NCBI GenBank assembly: GCA_051294375.1 | Contig: CM119271.1 | Location: 14,948,770 to 15,012,769, forward strand | DNA length: 64,000 nt | Source of the DNA: Paraspadella gotoi | Taxonomy: Eukaryota > Chaetognatha | Direction of reading: 5' to 3' | In this document: positions 45,474 to 55,692 of the stretch, one piece after another | Numbering within the stretch: the stretch's first letter is position 1 | Layout: each line of letters begins with the position of its first letter | Position numbers and translations under genes: made by a program | Notes under the pieces: model-generated | The model's database searches: none | Told to the model about the DNA's origin: nothing | Seen by the model: only the letters and a program-made list of their open reading frames with translations

Positions 45474-46972
45474 ATGGAACGAGAAGCCATGCGCTTGGAT
45501 CGGTTGCCATGGAAACGCGAGGTCGTATCCCAACTCCTCTTCTTCGTCGATTACGACAAAAACGTTGATCGAATCGGTTTATCTCATCAATTCGTTTCCA
45601 TGGTCGCCGAGGCCGTCGCTTACGTTTGGACGGAAGCGGGAATTCCTTGCCGAAGTCGAAAAGAGATTCGGACTTTGATCAACGGACTCTTGGATTCCGT
45701 CGTCGACGCTTTTGATCGAAATTCCATCGAAGATGATCGATCTCTGGAGAGAAAATCCAAGCGAAGCTTTCGGAAACCCAGCCAAGTCTTGTCGATTCTC
45801 GAATCCCTCAATCCGCGGGAGGTTTTGACGTTGAACGCGTTGAACGAACTCTTCGATGTCGCCGACGTCGAGGCCGTCCAATTCGATCGCAAATTTTACG
45901 AGGATCAAAAATTGAAAAGAAAGATGACGATCGCTCACCTCGCTGGGCGTAGGTGTTATCAAGGAGACGACATTTACTTCACTCCGACTAACCAATGGGC
46001 CTTCAAATCTCGTTTGTTCCAGAGGTTGGGGTGTCACGAGCCTTTTTTCTTGCCCGAGGATCGTCTGCCCACGAAATTGGATCTCTTGAAATTCTTTTAC
46101 AGCAGGATGTACTGGAGGTTCGTATATTTTAGATTGGGATCTTCGATTAAAATCATTTTAGTAAAACACAATTGCGTAATTTTTTTTTTTGATCCAGAAA
46201 AAACTCCCATTCGACGGGCCAAGGGGAAACGCGTACTAACGTCGCGCTCCGTCACGACGCCACCTCCGCCGCGCTCTCCGCGTGGAAGAAACGTCAACTG
46301 CCGACGATATCGTTGAAACTCGGTCGAGAGCGATTGCAGCGCCTTCTCGACTGGGATCGGAATAAAAGGAAAAACGGGGAAATGTCGGAGATTCACCGTC
46401 GCGGTCTCTCGCTCGACACCAGACGATATCGGTGGGAGAACCAAGCCTACGAATCTCTCTATCTCGATGCCTTCGAGAGAGAAGTCTTCAACCTGTTCCC
46501 AAATTCCTCCTCCGTTCCCGAATGTCTCCCCAAACGGGTCGCCCCGCCGCCCAAGGGAGAAATAAAAAACTCGGACGTCGCGTCTTTGAAGATCAAAGCC
46601 TCGAGACTGCGGACGGTCGACTTGGAGGAGTTCATCTCGAAAGCGCGGAGAGTTGAGGAGGAAGAGTGGCGGAGGGAAGACGTGGAGACGGGAGGCGAGT
46701 TGGTGGTGAGATTCGACGAGCCGTTGCTGCGCGAAGTCGGGGAGGAAGAGGAGGATCAAGATTCGTCGGTGGCAGACGATGAAAATTGTAAAACTATGGA
46801 TTCGTCGACGCAGACGATGCCAGTTGATGTCGACCAAAGTAAAATGTCTGTCGATGTCATGACTCAGACCCTCTCAATTGCATCGTCCGTCGCCGCGACG
46901 CAAACCCAAGCGTTCGACTCTGTGAAAATTGAACGGCCTGATTGCTTCGTTGATTTTCACGGTTCTCTCTGA
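45474..46972 (+). CDS. Orphan tandem family, member 2
   Basis: Exons 45474-46117 and 46198-46972 join in phase 2, giving 472 residues. Shared blocks: MEREAMRLDRLPWKREV, AYVWTEAGIPC, LNELFDVADV, FYEDQKLKRKM, GDDIYFT, LPTKLDLLKFF, KNSHSTG, AWKKRQLP, IHRRGLSL, WENQAYESLYLDAFEREVFNLFP. An insertion (LERKSKRSFRKPSQ) is specific to this copy. The C-terminus is acidic and holds three TQT triplets (SSTQTMP, VMTQTLS, AATQTQA) spaced about 20-25 residues apart, a pattern known from multivalent ligands of dynein light chain LC8. No known domain is visible. It lies 290 bp after member 1 and 80 bp before member 3. Coding support is strong from conservation between copies despite changed third positions. 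Confidence 0.82.
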
Positions 46973-47052
46973 CTTTTTAGGATTAGGCAAGACTATACTT
47001 AAAAATCGGCAGACTTTAAAATAAAATGGTTTTAACGAACAAATAAAATACA

Positions 47053-48625
47053 ATGGAAGCGGAATCCATGCCTCTCGATCGCTTACCCTTGAAACGCGAC
47101 GTCATTTCTCAGCTCCTTTACTTTTTCGAGTTCCATCAAGGCGTCGACGGTTTCCTCTCTCATTGCAAATTCCCCGGAATGGTGGCCAGGGCCGTCGGTT
47201 ACATCTGGACCCAAGCCGGAATTCCATGTCAGAGCCCAAGGGACATTCGCATCCGGGTCGAGCGCCTCGTCGCTCGCGTCCTGAGGAACGTTAAGAAACT
47301 TGGTCAGGATCAAGACGAAGTCGCGGGGGCGGAAATGACGCTGCACGAGGCGTGGACTCCGCTCGACCCCGCCGAGCGCCGCCGCGTCGCAGAAGACGCC
47401 CTCCTCGACGAGCTCTTCGACGTGGCTGCTGCGGATGACTACGAATCTGCGTTTTATCGCGATCAAAACTCTGAGCGAATCATGAGGATAGAATCGTTGA
47501 AGGATCGACGATGCGGAAAAGGGGAAGACGTTTACTATACGCTCTACGGGAAACCCTCGGGGAAATTCTCTCACGTTCTTCAACTCTCCATGTCGGAGCA
47601 TTATCAGTTGCCCCAGGATCATTTGCCCACTGAGTTAGACGTTGTTCGCTACATTCACAGCAGGCTCTTACTCAGGTGACATTTATTTAATTCATTTTAT
47701 CAGTCTACGAAACATTATAAATAATCTTCGTAAAATCAAAAAAAGGGCCAAATAATGAAACAGAACATTAACCAAAGTCACTTTAATAATTTTCTACTAT
47801 ATGCAAATGAAATTTATGAACTCGATTTCGGACTAAAAAATCATCTGATACATCATCATGGCGATCTTCACGTTAGCACTGACTCAACTATTTTTCAACT
47901 TCAGAAAAAACTATCATTCCATGGGAACGGGAGATCTGATCTCTACGCCGATCGTTCGACGCCAAGCCGCTCAGGCCGTCGTTTCTGTTTGGAAGAAGAA
48001 AAATTTACCAATGGGATCGTTACGCAGCATAGAGAAACGGATAAAGCGATTTCACGACTTTACAAAGAAAAAACAAAAGGTTGGGAAAAGACGTAAAGTT
48101 GTAATGTTTAATAAGAAAATCCTAGTCATAATTATTTCCCCCGTTCAGAACGGCATACACAACCTTCATCGCAAAGGCCTCGGCATCGACTTTAACAAAC
48201 TACCTCAAAAATGGCGCAACGCCGCCTACGAGCGATACCTGGTCGACGACAACGACCGCCAAGCCTTCAACCTCTTCCCTCGGGGCTTCTCGGATCCCTC
48301 CCTCCGATGGCGCCTCGAGAAGACGCCGGAACCCCGCGACGTCGCCCTCGCCGACGTCGACGCCATCCACGTGGGCGGCGCCGAGTTGGAGGTGGAGGAC
48401 TACGACGACTTTATCGCCGGAGAGGAGAGGGTGGAGGAGGACGAGTGGAGGAAGGGAGGAGAGAGAGAGGAAGAGGAAGATGTCGGGGAGGCGATGTCCA
48501 TCGCGGAAGTTAACGACGCCGCCACGCCCACCAACACTGGAAAAAATAAAGTAGAGACGTGGACGCAGACATCCATGCACGTTCCGATCGATTTCGTCTT
48601 CGAGAATTGGCCGTACCTTCTTTGA
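47053..48625 (+). CDS. Orphan tandem family, member 3
   Basis: Exons are 47053-47675, 47905-48079 and 48149-48625, giving about 424 residues. Shared blocks: MEAESMPLDRLPLKRDVISQLLYFFEF, YIWTQAGIPC, LDELFDVA, GEDVYYT, LPTELDVVRY, KNYHSMG, VWKKKNLP, LHRKGLGI, WRNAAYERYL, FNLFPRG. The second intron (48080-48148, 69 bp) is in frame without a stop, so a form retaining 23 more residues is possible; members 1 and 2 lack that intron. A TQT triplet (ETWTQTSMHV) lies near the C-terminus. The last six codons and the stop fall in the first unit of a minisatellite. The start is only 80 bp after member 2's stop, too close for a usual independent promoter plus terminator. Confidence 0.8.
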
Positions 48626-48827
48626 ATCGGCCGTCCTTTCTTTGAATGGTGGCCGTTCCTTCTTTGAATCGCCGTTCCTTCTTTGAATTCGGCCGTTCCT
48701 TCTTTGTATTGGCCGTACCTTCTTTGAATGGGCCGTACCTTTTGAATTGGCCGTACCTTCTTTGAATGGGCCGTACCTTCTTTGAATCGCCGTTCCTTCT
48801 TTGAATTGGCCGTTCCTTCTTTGAATT
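48606..48827 (+). repeat. Minisatellite, about 11 units of about 20 bp
   Basis: Units of GGCCGTACCTTCTTTGAATT and close variants (GCCGTTCC, one 18-bp unit lacking TTC). Each contains TTTGA. The first unit encodes the last residues and stop of orphan member 3. The opposite strand reads as Lys/Arg-rich repeats, which I take as an artefact. Confidence 0.95.
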
Positions 48828-48947
48828 AAAGCGAAAAACCAATTGTTGTTAATCGTCCAATAAGGTTTTTCGCGAATATATCGAGGATTTAATGCGTTTT
48901 TGTTATTTTTATAGATAAAAAAAGTAGTGAGAGTTACGGTCGTGGTC

Positions 48948-50810
48948 ATGGGGCTCAATCTTGAGGTAATTTATTATTTATTATTTATTATTATTGTTTT
49001 TTTATTTTTTTATTTATTTTGACACTTGATCATTTTCCATTTTCTTATACCGCCCTCATTCAGGATGTAGAAAGTAACATCCCCTTGTTCCTGATGGAGG
49101 CGCTGGTAAAGACTGCTACTTCGATGGACTCGAGTCTTTTGATCTTAATCGATTCTCCGCGAGGAGGAAGAGTTTGGCTCGGTCTGGGCGACCTCAAAGT
49201 CAGTCTGGGGAAAATGGGGGCCAGTTTTGTGGGAGTTTTGATTTTAAATCGATATCCTCCTTTTTCGTCTTCAGGACGACTTCTTGAATCATCGTCTTCA
49301 ACTTGGACCCAACGACACGGAATATGTCGTCAACCCCGCCGCCGTCCCCACTCTCGTCCGTCAAACCCCGCCCGCAGAGCAGGAATGCCAGCGTCATCTG
49401 CTGCTGCAGCAGCAGCGAATGCAGCGTGACAATGTGGAGCGAATCAGCAAGAAGCTCCTTGGTGGAGTCAAGAGTCGCTCTAGCGGCGGAGGTGGCGCCG
49501 GTGCCGTTCCCGAGGCGGTCGCTGAGTCGGAGGCGGCGCGGCGACGGCTCGAAAACGGCGACGCCGGCTCCCGTCGACTCGTCGGCGTCAAAAGAGTAAA
49601 ATATCACGAGCGAAGATCGAGCGGCGACGAAAGACGAAAAATGGCGCGTCGATCGATCCAAACGTTGGAGAGCGGTGAGACGATCGGACGAAGGGGAGCG
49701 ATGACTGACATAGGTTTTCATTTAAGAGAAACTATTTATGACTTTTGTGATATAATACAATTCATTTAATTAACTAAAATGAAATTAATTCTCCAGGATT
49801 TGGGAAAGCCGATCCTCGATCCCACGATGACGTCGATCACGAATCGAATGAAAAGTCGAACTCAAAGTCGGAAATTTCTGAACACGAGGGATTTAGACGA
49901 AGAATCAAAATAACTCCCGGATCGAAGGGAATTCAAATCGGCGCCGGATCGAATTTGAATCCCCGGATGGAGTCGCCCACTCCGCCTCCTACTTCGCCGC
50001 CGCCGCCGCCACTCTCCGCCGACGTGCTACTTCGATTCGACGAGGCCAAATCGATGGATCTCGTCGGCGTCCTCGACTCGGGCTCGCTCGTCTATCGCGC
50101 TCTCTCCAGACTCTGCTACGATTTCGCCGGCGATTGGGCGAGACGCTGTCCCGTTCCCGGACACAAGGGCAAAGAGGTCAACGCCCACTTCTCCTCTCGA
50201 TTCGACGAGTGGATGTCGGAGTTGTGCGGAGGGACCGAACCGCATCCGCAGGTTTGGGGAAGAGAAGGGCGAATATATATGTGGATAGATTAGTTGACAT
50301 CGATCCTTCTCTGGAAATCGGTACAAACATTGTAAAAATTATCAATTCTTATAATAAATGAGCCATCTTGCCTCTTGGCTTTGAAAAAGGTTTAAGGCCG
50401 CTATCCCTCTTACATGATAGGAGCCTGCGAGCTTTCAATATACTCTCAAACAGTCTAATTTATTAGTTAGCCAGAGGTCATCGATTTTTGTAGTCACTTC
50501 GATTAAATGGGACGGTTTTGTGTGAATATATATATAATATATTATATATATATATTTTATAATTTACGAGCTTTAATTCCATTTAATATTTAATCATTAA
50601 TGAGGTTTGTTCTCTTTTCTTCATTTTTCTCCATCCCCTTTTCAGATCAGGTCCTTAATTCGAGCGATGGCCATGAAGAATTTCGGTTGTCAACGATTCC
50701 GGATTATGAAGAGACTTGGGGGGGGGGGAAAGGGAAGGGAGTGGAGAAGGGAAGGACGAGGTAAAGAAGGGAGCAAAGAGAAACGTTCAATAATTGATTC
50801 CACTACTTAA
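48948..50810 (+). CDS. Unrecognised five-exon gene
   Basis: Exons 48948-48965 (six codons), 49064-49198, 49275-49674, 49797-50251 and 50646-50810 keep one frame and give about 390 residues. The N-terminal part (IPLFLMEALVKTATSMDSSLLILIDS, then WLGLGDLK, then LGPNDTEYVVNP) looks globular. The middle is Gln/Glu/Arg-rich. Exon 4 has a Pro run and then a second globular part (LLRFDEAKSMDLVGVLDSGSLVYRALSRLCYDFAGDWARRC). The last exon ends in a low-complexity Gly/Lys/Arg tail built on a G run. I recognise no family. A TTTTTATAG 34 bp upstream of the ATG resembles an acceptor. AATAAA near 50353 is in intron 4 and may allow an early end. Codon use and splice phase support a real gene. Confidence 0.6.
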
Positions 50811-50977
50811 ATCCCCCTTTTTCTCTTCTCTTTTTTTTCTCTCGCCTTCATGCAATTATTGCTTTCCCCTAATGTAGTATGAACTCGTCTCTTCTTCTTG
50901 TGCCGGATTAAAAGTTTTTTAAATTTTGTTTTCAGTGTTTTTTTTTTTTTTCAAATTATTCTTTTCTTGATCAAAAT

Positions 50978-53281
50978 ATGGCCGACAATGACCCGCCCGT
51001 CGAAAGAATAAACGAGGAGATATTCGAACCGGACCTTAATCATAATTTGCCTCAATTCGTCAATTTAAATGCGGTCGGTGGTCGGGGCGGCGGTGTCGCC
51101 GCCGTGACAGCAGATTCCCAGTTCGATCCCGACTCGGTCGTCGTCCGATTGGTCGACGTTTTTCCCGACGCCGACGACACCATCTTACGTGAGCGTGTTG
51201 TAAAACTTGCAGCTCGTTATACCTTAAACGGGGACACCTTTCCCGCCAAACATGGCGTAATAGTGGAGGCCATCGTTTCCGCCGTCGCCGTCGAGTACGC
51301 CGAGATGAAGGGCAAATACCCCAAGCGTCGCCGTCTCGATCTCGTTGGTGGGGCGAGTGGCGAGGAGTCCGTCGCCGGTCCCTCCAGGATTCCCGTCGCC
51401 ATCGTCGTCCGTGAGCCAAAATCTAAGAGCCTCGGCGTCGCTGGCGGTGACGTCGCTGGCGGTGGCGGCGAAAAATACGACAGTAAAGGGTCCGGCAGAT
51501 TTTATGGTCGATTTTTTACAAAATGTAAATCGTGTTGTTCCTAATAATTAATTTATTAATTACTCTTACTGGATTGGCACATCTTGCCTTCCTAAAATCC
51601 GCCGGTTCCCCCCCCCCTTTTTTTTTGGTTCTCGTTGCCTTAGCAAAGGCAAAGGAAAGACCAAAGGAAAAGGCAAAGCCGCTTCCGCCATCGCATTCGT
51701 GGCCGCTTCCGCATCGAACGAGCCTTCCTTGGCTCGATACTTAAATCCACGTCAACCGCGTTGCGAGATCGAAGCTCTTCACGCGTTGACCAACGTCTTT
51801 CTCGGTTTCTACATGAGCGACCTTCGTTTGATCGTTACGGGTTTCCAAGGCTCCATCGCCACCGCCGTCGTGGCTCTCGTCCGGGAGCTCTTCGAACGCT
51901 ACGAGCGCCTCGCCCGGGCCATGTTGTCCCAGTCCGTCGTCTCCATGTCCGAGTCGCGCGAGCTTCACCGCCTCTTTCCTCTTGTCGAGCTTCACGTGAA
52001 GGCTTCGGACGGGGAATATCTGACGGAGCGTCGAGTCCCCTCGTCGAAGCTTCACCCCGATCGACATCTTCTCACTTTAAAGGTGATGAAGATCTGGAGA
52101 TCGCCGCACGTCTTCGATCCCGTTGGTGGGGTTAAAGCGGAAATCGCGGCCGTGGAAAGATGGCTGGCTTGGAAGCAGGGATGTATATTGTATAAAGATT
52201 GGAAGTAGAAAAATTAATATAAATATTTCATTCAAGTAAAGCAGAATAAGTAAAATGGCTAAAATAAATGTAAATAATTAAAAATTATTCAATACGTCCA
52301 TTATATTATGCATACATCCCTGATTTACAGAGGCAGGGAAATGATTGTAAAGGTGAGTCGAGCCTCTCCATCGAAGAGTCCCGACCACGTCTGTCCGTAA
52401 CGGAAGACGACGACGTGGACTGTCAATGCTGCTTCACTGGATTTCCCTTTCGCCAACTTGTCCAGTGTTTCGAAGGTCACCTATTCTGCCGCGAGTGCAT
52501 GGAGGGTTTCGCACGGGAGGCCGTCTGCGGTCAAGGGAAAGCCGTTCTCACTTGTTTGACGGGCGACTGCGAGGCTGGCTATCCTCGTTCTCAGTTAGAA
52601 TCCTGTCTTGACGAGAAGATTTTGTGCTCCCTCGAAGAGCGAGAGCAGGAAGAGTCCGTCCGCTTGGCTCTGTCAGCCGCGGACGAAAAGATATCCCAGT
52701 GTCCGCATTGCGACTTCAAACTCATCCTTCCTCCTGGGGACAAGGTGCTCAAGTGTCAGAATCCCCAGTGATGAAGGAGACCTGCATCGTTTGCAAAGAG
52801 GATTGGGAAGAGCACTTTGGCATCCCTGTTCGGAGCTCGAGACCAAGGACGAGAGAAGCTAAGAACCAAGGCGGAGGAGCGCATGACGGCCGCGAGGCTC
52901 CGGAATTGCCACAAGTGTTCCGCGCCGCTCATCAAAGAAGGGGGCTGCAACAAGATGACGTGCCGTTGTGGCGCCAAGTTGTGCTACGTATGTCGTGCAG
53001 GGATCCCTGGCTACCTCCATTTTTGTCAACACGTGAGAAGTCCCGGGAAAGGATGCAAATTATGCAACGCTTGCTCCCTGTGGTCCGATTCTATGGAGGA
53101 TGACGATCGGGCGATCGAGGAGATTCGTCGAGAGGCGGAACAAGAAAAGGAGCAGAAGGGATTTATTAATGACAGGAATATTGGTCCCTCCAAGTCTCCT
53201 ACCTCGGCGCCTAGGTCACAACCGCCGCCGGCGCCGCCCCTTCCCGCGCCAGGTCAACCGCAGGCTCCACCAGCTCAGTGA
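50978..53281 (+). CDS. RNF216: RNF216/TRIAD3 RBR E3 ubiquitin ligase with three frame breaks
   Basis: RNF216 is a cytosolic RING-between-RING E3 that builds K63 chains. Exons are about 50978-51482, 51649-52204 and 52333-53281. The N-terminal exon has a CUE-like segment (VVRLVDVFPDADDTILRE). The third exon carries RING1 (DCQCCFTGFPFRQLVQC, HLFCRECM), the IBR (CPHCDF, KCQNPQ) and RING2 (CHKCSAPLIKEGGCNKMTC, CRCGAKLCYVCR), then FCQHVRSPGKGCKLCNACSLW and a Pro-rich tail, in the same order as human RNF216. Between about 52771 and 52857 the frame breaks three times, each losing one base at a third codon position (after QNPQ, after GIP, after TKDE). Exon junctions 1/2 and 2/3 are best guesses. It could be a recent pseudogene, but the rest is intact, so sequence errors are a strong alternative. 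Confidence 0.88.
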
Positions 53282-53845
53282 CCTCGTTGGTCAGTACTCG
53301 TCCGAGAAAAAGAAAAAAAAATATGGCCTTTTTACAGATATCCCATTAATAGGGTCGATTCTGCTCGTTTGATATTTTTTATCATATTCCTGCCACCTGT
53401 CATTCGTATTTCGATTTACGTTTTATCAACCGCATTGAAAATACTATTATTTTCCAAAATAACGGTACTATTTTTTTTTATTTAAACGAGCTTTTATATT
53501 GCGTCTCCATGACCGACTTTCCATGATTTTATTACGTTACTTTACTTTACAGTATGTTCAAGACTCATTTTAAATTGGAAAACTGTCGCATCAATAGTCT
53601 GATTGAAGCTCGAATTCCCTATTTGTTGTTTATCCATGAATTCCTTCGTTGAGCGAAGTGATTATTCTCCCTTCGCTTATCAGTCGTCGATTTTTTTTCA
53701 AAATCCATCATCTGCAAATCCCGTTCGCGAACTCTTTTCATTAAAGAAATAACGTTAAATTTGACTCTTTTTAGCGAACAAAATAACAACAACAACTTTA
53801 TCGCAACAATTTTACCTCATTTAATTTCCCATTCATCTCGGCAGA
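53282..53845. other. Intergenic, RNF216 3' flank
   Basis: A+T-rich, no coding frame. A CATCTCGGCAG acceptor-like sequence ends one base before the CUSTOS ATG. Confidence 0.45.
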
Positions 53846-54784
53846 ATGTCTTCCTCGAGCGAGGATGACGAAGAGGAAAAGAGACTGAAGGCTGCCGTCG
53901 CCCCCGAATTCATTTTTAAATCTTCTCCCAAATCATCTCCCAAATCATCTTCCAAATCTTCCCGCTCTCCCGTCGGCGAATCTGAGTCGGCAGCCCGACA
54001 TCCCGACCGGCAGCCCAGCCTACGGCCCGACCGGCAGCCGGACTCCTCTTCCGCCTTCTTTGATTCTGACGGATTGGCTCCCGAATTCAAGGAGCACATT
54101 TCTCGGAAATTGAATCGAAGGTTGGAGGCGGAGATCGAAGAGGAAGAGATCATAGTGGGGAGAGGGAAGGAGGAAGAGAAAGAGGAAGACACGATACGAA
54201 TATTCTCGAGTTCGATCCTCGCTTCCGGAACGGATAACAACAACAGTCCGCGTCCTCGAAAGTGGAAGAAGCGAAAAACGGCGGACGTCCTGCGAGAAAT
54301 CTACGCGAAGAAGCGGGAAAAGTGCCAAGTGGATGGAGACGTGATTCTTAATGCGGCCGTGGCCAATCACACCGTGATTAAGAACGGCGTTGTGGCCAAT
54401 GACACCAAATCGGACTCCACGGATTCAGATTCGAACGCCGAGGAAGCGGCATTGGCGTCCGTCGCTGTCTCTGGCGATTTCATTCTCGGAAAGTCCATTT
54501 TGCCAACGACGAAGAAGCGAAAGAAGAAAAGCGTCGAGCGAAGTGGACAGCGGAGAAAGAAGGCGGCGGAGAGAATCTGCGCCAAGTCGGTAGGAAGAGA
54601 CTCAGATTCGGATAACAAAGAGGCGCACTTGCCATCCATCCCCGTGTCTGGTGACAGCATTCTCGAAAAGTCCTCTTCGTTGACGAACCAGAAACGGAAG
54701 AAAAATAAGAAGAGAGAAAAGAAAGAAATCGTTGAGCAAAGTCGGCAGTGTTCTTTCAATGCAAGCCTCGATTTTAGTCGCTGA
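53846..54784 (+). CDS. CUSTOS: CUSTOS homologue
   Basis: CUSTOS (C12orf43) is a nuclear-envelope-associated regulator of Wnt/beta-catenin entry, described in frog. A single exon of 312 codons starts at ATG 53846. The N-terminus MSSSSEDDEEEKRLKAAVAPEF, the central LAPEFKEHISRKLNRRLEAEI, and the following DTIRIFSSSI in a Glu-rich context match the order in vertebrate CUSTOS. The C-terminal half has repeated Lys/Arg clusters (KKRKKK, KRKKNKKREKK), also typical of the family. Two copies of a segment containing VSGD(F/S)IL(G/E)KS sit before these clusters, so there is an internal duplication. No membrane segment. The match is from memory of a poorly conserved family, hence moderate confidence. Confidence 0.75.
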   Translation: MSSSSEDDEEEKRLKAAVAPEFIFKSSPKSSPKSSSKSSRSPVGESESAARHPDRQPSLRPDRQPDSSSAFFDSDGLAPEFKEHISRKLNRRLEAEIEEEEIIVGRGKEEEKEEDTIRIFSSSILASGTDNNNSPRPRKWKKRKTADVLREIYAKKREKCQVDGDVILNAAVANHTVIKNGVVANDTKSDSTDSDSNAEEAALASVAVSGDFILGKSILPTTKKRKKKSVERSGQRRKKAAERICAKSVGRDSDSDNKEAHLPSIPVSGDSILEKSSSLTNQKRKKNKKREKKEIVEQSRQCSFNASLDFSR

Positions 54785-55692
54785 TAACATTTTCATATAC
54801 GTATATACTTTTATAGTTTAATTATTAATTAATTGTTATTATTATATTATTATCTCAACTAAAATCGGCGATCTACTGTCGAGGTAGTCTGAGTCGAAAT
54901 CGTCGCCGGAAACATTGATGGAGGCAATGCAGGGCGCCCTGAGTGGCGCGAAGACGACCCTTGCGCCGAAAAAAAGAAAAAAAGAAAAAAAGAAAAAAAG
55001 AAAAGCTGACGAGTTAAAAATAGGAATGCGTATTTTTTAGAGATTAATGGAGATAAATATGTGAATGAAATGATAATTTGATGACGTATACGAAATGGAC
55101 CCAGTTGATTTAAAGAAAAACTCGTCCATCAATCAGTTTTGTTATTTTTTTAAATTTCTGTACCGAAACTTGGATTGACTATCAACTGAAAGACGAGTAA
55201 ATGTTTTGTTTTTTGTTTTCTTTTGGATTCAATGTTTTCATATTGTTGTTGCGGCAGCGCCGCAGCAGCGCCACAGCAGCTGTACCACGCTGTTTCTTTT
55301 AACTTGGCTTCGCCGCAGCTGCTATTTTTTGTTATACTTTGTTTTCTGTTGCAATTCATCAATTTTACGATCATTGTTATATTTCAAATGTTTGTTGTTT
55401 TATAAGTTAAACTGACTAAATGTTGAAATACTGGGGGAAATAATGAAACTTTTAAAAACATAGTATGTATTTTTTAAAATATCAAGGCAATTTTTACCTT
55501 AGATACAACGTATTGGAACCTAGGCGTTTTTTAAAAAGACATTAACCTGAAATAACTAGTAAAATTTTCGATGCATCAAAGAAATATTGGTTAATTGATA
55601 AAAAAAAATTAAAAAAATATTAGTCGCCCAAACGCGAAAATTTCTTTCAATTTTTAAAATACTTTCAATTCTAATTTACACACAACTTCAAA
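54785..55692. other. Intergenic with poly(A)-rich micro-ORF
   Basis: From ATG 54919 a frame of about 40 codons contains an AAAAAAAG tandem tract (54968-55003, Lys/Arg/Glu codons). I see no homologue and do not call it a gene. The rest is A+T-rich and includes short GCAGC repeats near 55250-55280. Confidence 0.4.

Noticed and set aside
48200-48958. Long minus-strand frames over orphan member 3 and the minisatellite, Lys/Arg-rich and repetitive
   Set aside because: They are the reverse reading of the 20-bp minisatellite and of a conserved plus-strand exon; the repeat unit alone accounts for their openness.
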